From: Chryseobacterium sp. S0630
GTDB lineage: Bacteria > Bacteroidota > Bacteroidia > Flavobacteriales > Weeksellaceae
Reading direction: 5' to 3'
DNA: 64,000 nt
Assembly (NCBI RefSeq): GCF_024158915.1
Contig: NZ_JAMZGF010000016.1
Span: 30,745-94,744 of the forward strand
Shown here: positions 1 to 8,366 of the stretch, one piece after another
Numbering within the stretch: the stretch's first letter is position 1
How the letters are laid out: each line of letters begins with the position of its first letter
Position numbers and translations under genes: made by a program
The notes under the pieces: model-generated
What the model saw: the letters and a program-made list of their open reading frames with translations, nothing else
Database searches by the model: none
Told to the model about the DNA's origin: nothing

Positions 1-195
1 GTAAGAACCTTTATAGTATTCATGATTGCCCAAAACATAGATTACAGGTTTATTGGATATTGTTTCTTTAATCCATTCTATTCCTTTGATTCCCAGATTG
101 ACATCGCCTGCCAACACCACCACATCCGCTTGATCAAAACATAATTCCGTACTTCCAAATTCCCGATGAAGATCGCTGATGACCCGTATTTTCAT
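1..195 (-). CDS. Metallophosphoesterase (N-terminal 65 residues, cut by window edge)
   Basis: Only the first 65 codons are in the window; the gene runs off the left edge. The protein begins MKIRVISDLHREFG and continues with VVVLAGDVNLG and VLGNHEYYKG. These are the first three metal-binding blocks of the calcineurin-like phosphoesterase fold (DxH, GD, GNHE). Such enzymes hydrolyse phosphodiesters or phosphomonoesters with a two-metal centre; the substrate cannot be told from the N-terminus. The start is supported by a near-ideal promoter just upstream. The downstream part, and so the length and subfamily, are not visible. Confidence 0.8.
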   Translation of the reverse strand, partial: MKIRVISDLHREFGSTELCFDQADVVVLAGDVNLGIKGIEWIKETISNKPVIYVLGNHEYYKGSY

Positions 196-211
196 GATAT
201 ATAGTAAACAG

Positions 212-242
212 CAAAGGTAATGAAGGGAAACAGAATAACAAA
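212..242 (-). promoter_or_regulatory. Bacteroidota-type promoter of the metallophosphoesterase gene
   Basis: On the minus strand TTTG (complement of 239-242) is followed after 19 bp by TACCTTTG (complement of 212-219). This matches the Bacteroidota primary sigma consensus TTTG / TAnnTTTG. The predicted start of transcription is about 10 bp from the ATG. Confidence 0.6.
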
Positions 243-280
243 AATCAAAAAAAAGAACCGACACCTAAGCACCGATTCTT
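242..280 (-). terminator. Intrinsic terminator of the MFS exporter gene
   Basis: On the minus strand an 8-bp stem (AAGAATCG with CGGTTCTT, one G-U pair; complement of 253-260 and 273-280) is followed by a run of eight T. It lies 36 bp after the MFS stop codon. Confidence 0.6.
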
Positions 281-315
281 TCCTCATATAGTTTGTGTAT
301 TTTTAAGGCCGCTTG

Positions 316-1704
316 TTATAAAACGGCTACTTCTGTCTGCTTCACTTTTACGCTTTTCAATATAAAATAAAATAACATTCCGAGCGCCAATAAAGCATAG
401 CTGATCAAAATAATCAGATTCAGGCTTCCGACTGAAAGTTCTGATGGAAAGATCTGACTCATCAACGTCATGAATGACAATCCAATACCTGCTCCCAGAA
501 AGTAACTAGTAGAGCTCAAACTTGATGCCAACCCGTAATGCGCAGGTTCCACGTCCTGAATTCCCATCACTGAAAGTGCGGTAAAACAAAATGTCATTCC
601 TACTCCGGAAATACATGCAGCTCCCAATAAGACCATTGTTAACGGATGTCCGGTATAAACAGAAATCAAGAGTAACAAACCTCCAGTCAGCATGAAAGAC
701 CATCCTAAAACTCCCATCTGGGAAGAGCTCAGGCGTTTTGATACGTGTGGCAGAATAAATTTAGCCGTCAAAGCAGAAAGAATACTGAACGGAACAAGCA
801 TTAATCCTGCAGAAGCAGCACTATATCCCATATCTTTCTGAAGCATCAGTGAAATCAGGAATAAAAACCCGATAAAAAACGCTCCCAAGGTAAAGAATAC
901 CGCATTGGAAACCACTAAAGATCTATGTTTAAACAATTTTAAATCTACCAAAGGCTCAGCAACAGATTTTAAACGGTAGTACACCATAACAAGCAGTACT
1001 AATGCTAAAACCAAAGAACCTACTACCAGGAAAGGCTGTTCTTTAATATGAATCAATTCATGAGTTCCGTAAGTCAGACTTAAAAGACCTAATACCATCA
1101 ATATTCCTGAAACCATATCTGTTTTCTGAGCGGTTTCGCTTTTTTCATCTTTTGGCAGATAATAGTATGATAATATCAATGTAATTAAAAGAATAGGAAC
1201 GTTAATCAGGAAAACCCAATGCCAGCTTAAATAAGTACTGATAATTCCTCCTACGGAAAGTCCGCTTCCGGAACCAATAGCTGCAAATGAACTGAAAATT
1301 CCGATAGCACGGTTTCTTTCCTGTTCTCCTCTGAAGGTATTGGTCACAATCGATAATGCAGAAGGCATCACTAATGCAGCTCCCAATCCCTGCAAAGCAC
1401 GGAATATAGCCAGCACTTCAAAGTTTTGAGATAATCCTGCTCCTAATGAAGTCAGCATAAAAATCAGTGCTCCAATCAGAAACATTTTCTTTCTTCCGAT
1501 CTGATCTGAAAGCTTTCCTCCAATGATCAGAAATCCTCCAAAGAATAACACATAAAGCGTCTGCAACCACTGAACGGTCTCTGCTCCGATCTGAAACTGC
1601 TGTTGAATGGAAGGAATGGTTAAATTAATAATGGCAATATCCAACGCCTCTACAAATGTTCCTACCGATGCTAAAATTAATATTAAATTCTTCCTTGTAT
1701 CCAT
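316..1704 (-). CDS. MFS drug-type exporter, DHA2 (EmrB/QacA) family
   Basis: 462-residue integral inner-membrane protein, close to the usual length of the 14-helix DHA2 drug/H+ antiporters. The loop 2-3 signature GGKLSDQIGRKKM is at about residue 62. The segment near residues 150-170, ending in SWHWVFLINVP, is the conserved part typical of the EmrB/QacA branch. The first helix begins directly after MDTRKNLI with no signal peptide. Likely role: proton-driven export of small hydrophobic compounds; the substrate is unknown. It is divergent from an Lrp/AsnC regulator 142 bp away, which may control it. A TAATTTTG promoter element lies just upstream. Confidence 0.85.
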   Translation of the reverse strand: MDTRKNLILILASVGTFVEALDIAIINLTIPSIQQQFQIGAETVQWLQTLYVLFFGGFLIIGGKLSDQIGRKKMFLIGALIFMLTSLGAGLSQNFEVLAIFRALQGLGAALVMPSALSIVTNTFRGEQERNRAIGIFSSFAAIGSGSGLSVGGIISTYLSWHWVFLINVPILLITLILSYYYLPKDEKSETAQKTDMVSGILMVLGLLSLTYGTHELIHIKEQPFLVVGSLVLALVLLVMVYYRLKSVAEPLVDLKLFKHRSLVVSNAVFFTLGAFFIGFLFLISLMLQKDMGYSAASAGLMLVPFSILSALTAKFILPHVSKRLSSSQMGVLGWSFMLTGGLLLLISVYTGHPLTMVLLGAACISGVGMTFCFTALSVMGIQDVEPAHYGLASSLSSTSYFLGAGIGLSFMTLMSQIFPSELSVGSLNLIILISYALLALGMLFYFILKSVKVKQTEVAVL

Positions 1705-1719
1705 GTTTCAAATTTCCTG

Positions 1720-1727
1720 CAAAATTA
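1720..1727 (-). promoter_or_regulatory. -7 element for the MFS exporter gene
   Basis: The minus strand reads TAATTTTG, a match to TAnnTTTG, 15 bp upstream of the MFS start codon. No clear -33 element was seen. Confidence 0.4.
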
Positions 1728-1759
1728 AAATTAACAGAACGTATTTAAAAATTTAACCT

Positions 1760-1798
1760 TAAATTTGGAACAATGTTAAATATTTAAAATATTTAAAA
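1760..1798 (+). promoter_or_regulatory. Promoter and AT-rich dyad between MFS and Lrp genes
   Basis: TAAATTTG at 1760-1767 fits the Bacteroidota -7 element for the Lrp/AsnC gene. Just downstream, 1776-1796 holds a near-palindrome built from two ATATTTAA-like units (TTAAATATTT and AAATATTTAA). This is the kind of AT-rich dyad that Lrp-family proteins bind, so autoregulation and control of the divergent exporter are plausible but inferred. Confidence 0.35.
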
Positions 1799-1846
1799 GA
1801 ACAAATCACCTGATCTATCAGAAAAAAACTATAAAAACAGAACAAA

Positions 1847-2317
1847 ATGGCAACTGAAAATTATATTCCTGATGAAAAAGACTTATCCATCCTCCGTCTG
1901 CTTCAGAAAGATGCGAAGATGAGTGTCCGTGATATTTCGGCAAGGATCAATTTGAGTCCTACGCCTACGCATGAGCGTATCAAACGTATGGAAAAACAGG
2001 GGATTATTAAAGAATATACTGCTGTGGTAGATCGTAAAAAGGTCAATAAAGGGATGATGGTAATTTGTATGATCGCCTTGAATGTCCACAATAAAAAAAC
2101 TGCGGGAAAATTTATTGAGGAGGTTGGAAAACTGAAGGAAGTGGTAGAGTTTTACAATATCAGTGGAGATTTCGATTTTATGCTGAAAATCCTGGCTCCC
2201 AATATGGATGAATTTCATGAGTTTTTTGTCAACAAATTGTCAGAAATTGAGGGAATTGGGCAGACTAAAAGTATTTTTGTGATGAACAGCATCAAGGAGA
2301 GTGCTCAGATTGTTTAA
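1847..2317 (+). CDS. Lrp/AsnC family transcriptional regulator
   Basis: 156 residues, the usual length for the family. Residues 10-60 form the winged helix-turn-helix: ILRLLQKDAKMSVRDIS, then NLSPTPTHERIKRMEKQGII. Residues 65-150 form the RAM/AsnC ligand-binding ferredoxin-like domain, with VVEFYNISGDFDFMLKI as its central strand pair. These proteins are octameric regulators that sense amino acids or similar small molecules. It is divergent from an MFS exporter, a common arrangement for local control of amino-acid or drug efflux. The ligand is unknown. Confidence 0.9.
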   Translation: MATENYIPDEKDLSILRLLQKDAKMSVRDISARINLSPTPTHERIKRMEKQGIIKEYTAVVDRKKVNKGMMVICMIALNVHNKKTAGKFIEEVGKLKEVVEFYNISGDFDFMLKILAPNMDEFHEFFVNKLSEIEGIGQTKSIFVMNSIKESAQIV

Positions 2318-2412
2318 GCTGAAAAGGCTGCAATGTGATTCAGAAATAAGTAAGGAATGTTACACATTAGATTTCTATGAGATTCTTCCTATGTCAGAAA
2401 TCAAAGATTCAA

Positions 2413-2597
2413 CGTAGTCAATAAACTTGTTTAAATTTTTTTGAACCATTAAGATTGCATTAAGGTGTTTAGAATATTAAGATGAGCTTCGCTTTAAGCT
2501 TAAAAATCAGGATGATTTATCTTAACTAGACTTTATTTCTTAAATCCTTCTTAATGGTTCAATATATATATTGAGCATTTTGATAAGTTTAAACAAC
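2413..2597. repeat. Inverted-repeat intergenic element (MITE-like)
   Basis: TTGAACCATTAAG at 2441-2453 is repeated as a perfect inverted copy, CTTAATGGTTCAA, at 2550-2562. Further out, TTGTTTAAA at about 2428 is mirrored by TTTAAACAA at about 2588. The core between the arms has several TTAAGA/ATTAAG words and no open reading frame. The arrangement fits a small non-coding interspersed element in the gap after the Lrp gene. No target-site duplication was identified. Confidence 0.5.
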
Positions 2598-2605
2598 TCC
2601 AATGA

Positions 2606-2630
2606 CAAGAGCCAAATAATTTGGCTCTTG
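2606..2630 (-). terminator. Hairpin after the secreted-protein pair
   Basis: A perfect 11-bp stem, CAAGAGCCAAA / TTTGGCTCTTG, with a 3-nt loop. It lies 17 bp after the stop codon of the minus-strand gene at 2648. The T-run is weak, so it may be bidirectional or mainly protect the 3' end of the RNA. Confidence 0.55.
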
Positions 2631-2647
2631 TGACATTCTATTTTAAC

Positions 2648-3163
2648 TTATTTCCAGTAATTCCAGACTGAGCCGTCAAATACTGCCAATGTCTTACTGG
2701 TCGTATCATAGCAAAGCATTCCCGGATAAGGATTTTTTACATTAAGATGTGGTGCAGCTATTTGGGGAAGAATCATCGCTTTATTCTGAGATTCCAGAAC
2801 CAATACGCCATCTGCCGTACTTGTAGCTTCTCCCATAATGACTCCTTTCCCTGTTTCTGCAGAATTATTAGCAGCAATTGCACCTGAACTTCCGGCATCT
2901 GATAAGGATTTCCAGACATCGTTTTCGTAGACTTTTACTTTGTTGTCTGTCATATCAAAGATAAATGTTCCGTTCACCAAAGATCCTGTAGGAAATCCAG
3001 CTGTGGCAGGAAGAATTAATCCTTTAGTATTTCCGGACACATTATTAAAATCCAATACTGTACTGTTTCCATCTACCGTCTGTTTACCAATGGCTACCTG
3101 AGCAAAAATTGAATTGAAAACAACCAAAGCAACTGTTATACTTATATTTCTTATATTTTTCAT
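2648..3163 (-). CDS. Small secreted protein of unknown function
   Basis: 171 residues. An N-terminal signal peptide (basic MKNIRN, hydrophobic core, cleavage near IFAQ) directs export. No enzymatic motif was recognised. The last about 40 residues carry the pattern PGMLCYD...FDGSVWNYW, which also ends the 350-residue protein encoded just upstream (EGMLLYD...YNGTEWRC). The two genes lie 17 bp apart on the same strand and are probably cotranscribed. The tail module is common in Bacteroidota extracellular and phage-tail-like proteins, but its function is unclear. Confidence 0.7.
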   Translation of the reverse strand: MKNIRNISITVALVVFNSIFAQVAIGKQTVDGNSTVLDFNNVSGNTKGLILPATAGFPTGSLVNGTFIFDMTDNKVKVYENDVWKSLSDAGSSGAIAANNSAETGKGVIMGEATSTADGVLVLESQNKAMILPQIAAPHLNVKNPYPGMLCYDTTSKTLAVFDGSVWNYWK

Positions 3164-3180
3164 ACTATTTATCGGTTAGA

Positions 3181-4233
3181 TTAATCATTGCAGCTTCTTT
3201 GTACACATCTCCATTCGGTTCCGTTGTAAAGCTTTATACATTTATCCTGAATATCGTATAGAAGCATTCCCTCTTTCGGTTCTGCGATGGCATCTCCAGG
3301 TTGTGGAGTCTGGCTTACATGCTGAACTCTGGTAATAACAAAACCTTGACTTTTTGATTCCATAGCCAGGAATCCATTGGGTATATTTTCCGGCCAGGAA
3401 TCGCTTTTCTGCTGTACAGTAATTCCGAATTTGGTAAAACCATCAGGCGTTCCTGAAATGCCGGGTTTTGTACAGAATCCGTCGATTTCATCAATAATAA
3501 GAGGAGCATTTCCACAACTAGATTTATCTTCAGACAGTCCTTCAGGCCAAAGAGAAGGACACATTGCTTTGGTTGCATTCGGTCCACAGAAACTGGAATT
3601 CCCCATTCCTAATCCTGTTACAGATCCCATGACAATAGCTACGATCTGGCTGTCATCACTGATAATGGAAGCTCCACCTCCACCACTTACGTCTGCTTTT
3701 GCAATACAATACGCTCTTCCGGTAGGAATACCTACATATTCAACAGAAGGATAAGTTGTAGACTGCTGGGTAAATGTTCCACAAATTTCTACTACACTGC
3801 TTGTACCCATTTCAATAACAGAAGTTGTTCCGGGATAAAAACCGCCAAAGGTTGGATCTTCCTGAACTACTGATCCTACAAGGGATAAGAAGGATTTAGC
3901 TCCTAATTTAATTTTTGAATTTTTCTGAGATCCGAAAGTTCCTACTTTCACTGTTCCTGTAGATTTAACACTTGCTCCGTCACCAATTTCCAATACTCCA
4001 TCTACCTGAATGCTATTGGATTGCAATTGTCCGGATTGAATGATTAGTGATGCTCCGTTGGGGATGCTGATATTTGTACTTACACTAAGGGTTCCGTTGA
4101 GGCAATAGGTATTTCCGCTTGTCATCGCCTGTCCGGTATAAGGAATGCATTGTGCATAGCCCAAAATACTAAAGACGAACATCAATAAAAAAGACATTTT
4201 TTTATTAATGCTTAAAAAAAATAAGTTATTCAT
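3181..4233 (-). CDS. Secreted, probably beta-rich protein of unknown function
   Basis: 350 residues. A hydrophobic signal segment ends near LGYAQ at about residue 28; an alternative start at Met13 would give a more typical signal peptide. Residues about 45-130 alternate short polar and hydrophobic stretches (LSVSTNISIPNGASLIIQSG, then VDGVLEIGDGASVKSTG), as in right-handed beta-helix proteins. A glycine-rich stretch GGGGAS follows near residue 184. Several cysteines suggest disulfides outside the cytoplasm. It shares its C-terminal GMLxYD...NGxxW module with the downstream gene. No catalytic motif was recognised. Confidence 0.65.
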   Translation of the reverse strand: MNNLFFLSINKKMSFLLMFVFSILGYAQCIPYTGQAMTSGNTYCLNGTLSVSTNISIPNGASLIIQSGQLQSNSIQVDGVLEIGDGASVKSTGTVKVGTFGSQKNSKIKLGAKSFLSLVGSVVQEDPTFGGFYPGTTSVIEMGTSSVVEICGTFTQQSTTYPSVEYVGIPTGRAYCIAKADVSGGGGASIISDDSQIVAIVMGSVTGLGMGNSSFCGPNATKAMCPSLWPEGLSEDKSSCGNAPLIIDEIDGFCTKPGISGTPDGFTKFGITVQQKSDSWPENIPNGFLAMESKSQGFVITRVQHVSQTPQPGDAIAEPKEGMLLYDIQDKCIKLYNGTEWRCVQRSCND

Positions 4234-4665
4234 GTATATTTATAATATTTTAACAGATTATCATCGTTTTAATGAAAAATATTTAAATTTTCAACATCAT
4301 CGACGGACTATTAAACAATTAACATACCAAACAGGTGTTTAATTTTTTTACATTTATATGATATTTAAACACTATATATGACTGCCAAGGTTATCAAAAA
4401 ACACTTATAATTGTTACACCACAACAAATTATACTCTTCGCATGGCACTTATATTCGACAGAATTATTTTCTAGATTTTATATTTCAAATGGTGTTTTCT
4501 TTACATGTTTAATAGAAATAATTCTGCATTTATTGATAGAGTAAGTACATCTTTCATACAACATCCTCAAAACATAGCCTGTTTTAAACCTTAGCTGTTT
4601 TTAACTGAATAAGACAATAGATAATCTGAATAACAGACCTGAATGCAAATTCACATTAAAAAACG
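4234..4665. other. Intergenic region upstream of mnmE and of the secreted-protein pair
   Basis: About 430 bp of AT-rich sequence between divergent genes. No ORF, tRNA or convincing hairpin was seen. It should contain the minus-strand promoter for the secreted-protein pair, but no exact TAnnTTTG match was found for it. Confidence 0.4.
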
Positions 4666-4673
4666 TAAATTTG
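4666..4673 (+). promoter_or_regulatory. -7 element for mnmE
   Basis: TAAATTTG lies 4 bp before the mnmE ATG. If used, the transcript would start at or very near the start codon (leaderless). No convincing -33 element was seen. Confidence 0.4.
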
Positions 4674-4677
4674 CAGC

Positions 4678-6063
4678 ATGAATAACGATACGATATGTGC
4701 ACTGGCTACGGCCAATGGAATAGGTGCTTTAGGCATCATCCGTGTTTCAGGAAATGAAGCTTTATCTGTAGTTCAGAAAAGTTTTCCGGCCAAAAATCTG
4801 GAAAAACAGAAATCCCACACCATTCATTACGGTTATTTTATGGATGAGGAGGAAGCTATTGACGAGGTAATGCTTTCTATCTTTCTGGCTCCGAAAAGTT
4901 TCACCACTGAGAATTCTGTGGAGATTGCTTTTCACGGCTCTCCGCATATCGGAAAACGTATTCTTGAAACCCTGATCAAAAACGGGGCGAGAATGGCCAA
5001 AGCAGGAGAATTTACTCTCCGCGCATTCATCAACGGCAGAATTGACCTTTCCCAGGCGGAAGCTATTGCTGATGTGATTGCATCTGAAAATGAGGCTTCC
5101 AGAAAAGTAGCCATCAACCAGCTGAAAGGAGGAATTACCAACGAAATATCTGTATTAAGAACTGATCTTTTAAATTTTGTTTCTTTAATTGAACTGGAAC
5201 TTGATTTTGCAGAAGAAGATGTGGAATTTGCTGACAGAAGTGCCTTAAGCGGATTATTGGATAAAATTGAAATCAAATTAAGCTCTCTGATTGAAAGTTT
5301 CCAATACGGAAATGCCATTAAAAACGGAACTGCTGTTGCCATCATCGGAAAACCGAATGCCGGAAAATCTACACTACTGAACTCCCTTTTGAAGGAAGAA
5401 AGAGCGATTGTGAGTAATATTGCAGGAACAACGAGAGATACGATTGAAGAAGTTCTTCATATTAAAGGTCATGCTTTCCGATTGATTGACACTGCCGGAC
5501 TTCGTGAAACAGTGGATGAAATTGAAGCAATCGGGGTAAAAAAAGCTAAAGAAAAGGTAGAAAACGCCAACATCTTGGTGTATCTGGCAGATGCGGCTAC
5601 CGAGGATTTTTCTGAGGATATTGACATGATTCAATCCTTGTTAAGAGAAGATCTGAAACTGATTATCTGTGCGACAAAAATTGATGAAGTCATTCCTACC
5701 AAATACGAAACAGTAGAAGATATTTTCAGAAACGCTATTTCTCATGATTTTGATTTCATTAAAATATCAGCAGTTGAAAATCAAAATATTCAGGATCTGA
5801 AAAATGAACTCTCCTCGTATGTGGAACATTTAAAAACTGAAGAAAATAACGTTGTCATCACGAATCAACGACACTTTGAAGCCTTAAGAAAATCCATGGA
5901 TGCCGTTGATAAAGTGAAAGAAGCTATTTCTATTCAGATCTCTACGGAATTACTGGCGTATGAGCTTAGAAATGCCCTGGAACATCTTGGAGAAATCTCC
6001 GGAGAGGTGACCAATGATGAGGTATTGGGGAATATTTTTTCTAAGTTTTGTATCGGGAAATAA
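4678..6063 (+). CDS. mnmE: tRNA uridine-5-carboxymethylaminomethyl modification GTPase MnmE
   Basis: 461 residues, full family length. With MnmG this GTPase installs the cmnm5 group on U34 of certain tRNAs. The N-terminal formyl-THF-binding domain opens with DTICALATANGIGALGIIRV. The helical domain is split by a G domain at about 215-375: GKPNAGKSTLLNSL (P-loop), GTTRDTIEE (G2), DTAGLRE (G3), TKID (G4). The chain ends in the family-diagnostic FCIGK. That terminal motif is the 18-bp site at which the downstream island is inserted. The gene remains intact: the terminal codons differ from the second copy at 13310 only at third positions. Confidence 0.97.
   Translation: MNNDTICALATANGIGALGIIRVSGNEALSVVQKSFPAKNLEKQKSHTIHYGYFMDEEEAIDEVMLSIFLAPKSFTTENSVEIAFHGSPHIGKRILETLIKNGARMAKAGEFTLRAFINGRIDLSQAEAIADVIASENEASRKVAINQLKGGITNEISVLRTDLLNFVSLIELELDFAEEDVEFADRSALSGLLDKIEIKLSSLIESFQYGNAIKNGTAVAIIGKPNAGKSTLLNSLLKEERAIVSNIAGTTRDTIEEVLHIKGHAFRLIDTAGLRETVDEIEAIGVKKAKEKVENANILVYLADAATEDFSEDIDMIQSLLREDLKLIICATKIDEVIPTKYETVEDIFRNAISHDFDFIKISAVENQNIQDLKNELSSYVEHLKTEENNVVITNQRHFEALRKSMDAVDKVKEAISIQISTELLAYELRNALEHLGEISGEVTNDEVLGNIFSKFCIGK
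6046..6063 (+). other. Left attachment site of the mnmE island (attL)
   Basis: TTTTGTATCGGGAAATAA encodes the last five residues and stop of MnmE. A copy differing at 3 of 18 positions, all codon third positions, is at 13310-13327. The mnmE (trmE/thdF) 3' end is the known integration site of SGI1-family elements. Their published core, from memory, is very similar to these two copies. Confidence 0.7.
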
Positions 6064-6110
6064 CCTCAGTTTGCATTATTATCTTTCAAGAATTTCTAAT
6101 TCAAAATATA

Positions 6111-6138
6111 AAACAGCCTTTTTTGAGGCTGTTTTTTT
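6111..6138 (+). terminator. Intrinsic terminator after mnmE (left copy)
   Basis: AAACAGCC pairs with GGCTGTTT around a short loop, followed by a T-run. The surrounding sequence, including TTCAAAATATAAAACAGC, reappears at 13370-13406. Confidence 0.8.
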
Positions 6139-6143
6139 GTTTA

Positions 6144-6821
6144 GTGAAGTCTTTTGTTTGAGATTTTCGAACTTGGGAGCTTATTACTGGCTCAAAGTCA
6201 GGAGACTTTGCGGAGCGGGGGTATTCGCCGTAATAGAAAGACAAACTCCTTATATTAATACTTATAAATTTGCATCTTAAATTTTAACAATTTTTATTTG
6301 CTTAGTGTCATAGAATGCGGAGCGGGAGACTTTGGGTAGCAGGAAATACCAAAAAATTAATTTTTAATAACCAACCTCCAATTTCTAGATCATTACGGAA
6401 ACCCGTAAAATTAGATATTAAATTTGTGATATTTTTATGGCAACATTAGTAAATTTTCTAAATATCTAATATTTTAAGACAAACAATATTACAAAAAAAC
6501 AAAATTAGTATGAATGAAACATTTTTTTAAAATTTAGGCAAGACCATACTAGAATAAACTTCATAAATAATCAATTGGTTTAATATATATTACTAAAGCC
6601 TATAAGATCTATGGTAAGTATTTAAAAAAATAATGAAAAACCGACACTATATTCATTTTACACAAGATTTTTACGGGATGTTGCACTGAACACCAAGACA
6701 GAGCAGGATAAAATCGAGATATTTCTATAATTGAAAGAAAGTAATTTCTTTATTATTCTATATCTAAAATTTTATATTAATTTTAGTAAAAAATAATACT
6801 TTTATGCATTAATTAAAAACT
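6144..6821. other. Left non-coding flank of the island
   Basis: About 680 bp with no convincing gene. It contains two copies of GCGGAGCGGG (6210-6219 and 6318-6327), each next to GGAGACTTTG or a close variant. There is also an inverted pair ATTAGATATT / AATATCTAAT (6410-6419, 6461-6470) around a TAAATTTG promoter-like word at 6419-6426. A more GC-rich patch at 6641-6730 looks like a gene remnant. The mix suggests an element end with decayed sequence rather than ordinary spacer DNA. Confidence 0.4.
6626..6730 (+). pseudogene. Possible C-terminal gene remnant
   Basis: An open stretch of 34 codons without a usable start ends in RFLRDVALNTKTEQDKIEIF and a stop. Its composition is less AT-rich than its surroundings and the peptide looks protein-like. 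The family is not recognised. It may be the tail of a gene lost when the island was assembled. Confidence 0.22.
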
Positions 6822-8258
6822 ATGAAAACTTTGGCAATTGTTATTGGTAATAATAACTATCATGAGAGCGCTGTTTTAAATAATGCTGTAAATGATGCTA
6901 CGGCAATTTCGGAAACATTTAAACGATTAGGGTTTGATGTAAATTTTTTAACAGATATTGCAGCTGCTAATATTCCACACATACTACATTATCTTGAAAC
7001 CAATATTAAAAACTATGATGCAACAATATTTTATTTTGCAGGACATGGATTTGAACTAGATGGAGAGAACTATTTAACATCAATAACTTGTCAAATTCCT
7101 CCAGCTAATAAATTTTCTGCAGGAATGGACTCAATAAAGGTTTCAGAAATTTTGTCTATTTATTCAAATTACCCAAATAAGGTTAATTTAATGATTATTG
7201 ATGCATGCCGAAGAACCTTTCAAAGAGGAGGAGGCTTAGGGTCTTCATCGATTCAATCACCTCGTGGAACATTGATTGCATTTTCTACATCTCCTAATGA
7301 CGGAGCTAGTGATGGGGGATATAAAGGACATAGTTATTATACTGGTGTGCTTTTAGATTATTTAGGTAGAGAAAGACTATCAGTTGAAGAACTATTTAAA
7401 AAAGTAAGAAAATCTGTTTACTCATTAACTAATGGTAGCCAAACAACATGGGAACATACTTCTTTAATACGTGATTATTATTTTAATACAGGACAACTTG
7501 TGTTTTCATTAGAAATTCCATATAATGAATCTGTAGTAATGGATCAAAAATTTTCAGAAGATTCTGATTTTGGTAAAATTATAGATAAGTTTAAGAGTTA
7601 TAATTTTACTACACAAAATCATGGATTAGAGGAAGTTTTAAAAATTCCACCTGAAACCCTTGATAAAAATCAAAAATTTGTACTAGGAAGAAATATTTTA
7701 CAAGCCGCTAATGGCGGAGCTTGGGAATGTATAAATTTCATTAAAGAGTTAAAAAACAATTTGGTCGCTTATCAAGAAAGAAATGGAGATAATCACCTTT
7801 TGAACGGTATTCTCTTTGAAGTTTATTTTGATTCTAATGGAAATTATAGAAAAGATAAAAAAAACAGATTGTTACAAGAAATTTTTAAAGTTAGAAAAAA
7901 AGAAGAACTAAAAAACTCCTTTGATTTCATTAAAAACCTTTTGATTGAACAACAAGATAATAAGATTTATTTACCAGACTCTAAGGATGTAATTTATGAT
8001 ATTGATATTGTTGCAACAGATAAAATAACAAAAACAGAATGGAGAACCGAAACAAGACAAATGATTTCTAAAATTTCATTGAATAATATAGATATTACGG
8101 AAGCTATATCTCGTTATAATCTATATGGGGAAAATGAAGAAGCTCTAATAGATTACTTAAGTGATTATTTATGTATACCTAAGGAATTAATAAAAATCAA
8201 TTGTCTGATAAAACTTGAGAAAATTTATTTTGATAGAAAGGCTCAAACCACTTGGTAA
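6822..8258 (+). CDS. Caspase-like (peptidase C14) protease, putative defence effector
   Basis: 478 residues. The first about 230 form a caspase/metacaspase p20-like domain: the opening strand LAIVIGNNNY, the catalytic His in YFAGHG (His75) and the catalytic Cys in IIDACR (Cys129). FSTSPNDGASDGG and the late p10-like segment SYYTGVLLDYLG follow. The C-terminal half (about 240-478) has no recognised domain. It is charged and mostly helical in appearance and may be the sensor-coupling region. No signal peptide, so cytoplasmic. It is first in a five-gene same-strand cluster with a DNA methyltransferase and AAA ATPase. In such contexts caspases act as suicide proteases cutting host proteins; that role is inferred here. 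The only upstream promoter-like word is weak (TACTTTTA at 6797). Confidence 0.82.
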   Translation: MKTLAIVIGNNNYHESAVLNNAVNDATAISETFKRLGFDVNFLTDIAAANIPHILHYLETNIKNYDATIFYFAGHGFELDGENYLTSITCQIPPANKFSAGMDSIKVSEILSIYSNYPNKVNLMIIDACRRTFQRGGGLGSSSIQSPRGTLIAFSTSPNDGASDGGYKGHSYYTGVLLDYLGRERLSVEELFKKVRKSVYSLTNGSQTTWEHTSLIRDYYFNTGQLVFSLEIPYNESVVMDQKFSEDSDFGKIIDKFKSYNFTTQNHGLEEVLKIPPETLDKNQKFVLGRNILQAANGGAWECINFIKELKNNLVAYQERNGDNHLLNGILFEVYFDSNGNYRKDKKNRLLQEIFKVRKKEELKNSFDFIKNLLIEQQDNKIYLPDSKDVIYDIDIVATDKITKTEWRTETRQMISKISLNNIDITEAISRYNLYGENEEALIDYLSDYLCIPKELIKINCLIKLEKIYFDRKAQTTW

Positions 8259-8318
8259 ACGTTTGTGTTTAAAATTATTAATATCAGCATTTTATTTTAT
8301 TTACATTAAAGAAAATAT

Positions 8319-8334
8319 TAAATTTGTACTTTTG
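8319..8334 (+). promoter_or_regulatory. Overlapping -7 elements upstream of the methyltransferase
   Basis: Two consecutive matches to TAnnTTTG, TAAATTTG (8319-8326) and TACTTTTG (8327-8334), lie in the 108-bp gap between the protease and methyltransferase genes. They suggest the methyltransferase and downstream genes can be transcribed independently of the protease. Confidence 0.4.
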
Positions 8335-8366
8335 TGTTTTTTTGTAGATAAAAGATATTATTACTA

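Noticed and set aside
3377..3754. 125-codon plus-strand frame opposite the 350-residue secreted protein
   Set aside because: Antisense shadow of a gene with a signal peptide and a shared C-terminal module; no independent features.
6014..6280. 88-codon open frame overlapping the mnmE 3' end
   Set aside because: It runs out of frame through mnmE, its terminator and the non-coding island flank; no start signal and no protein-like features.
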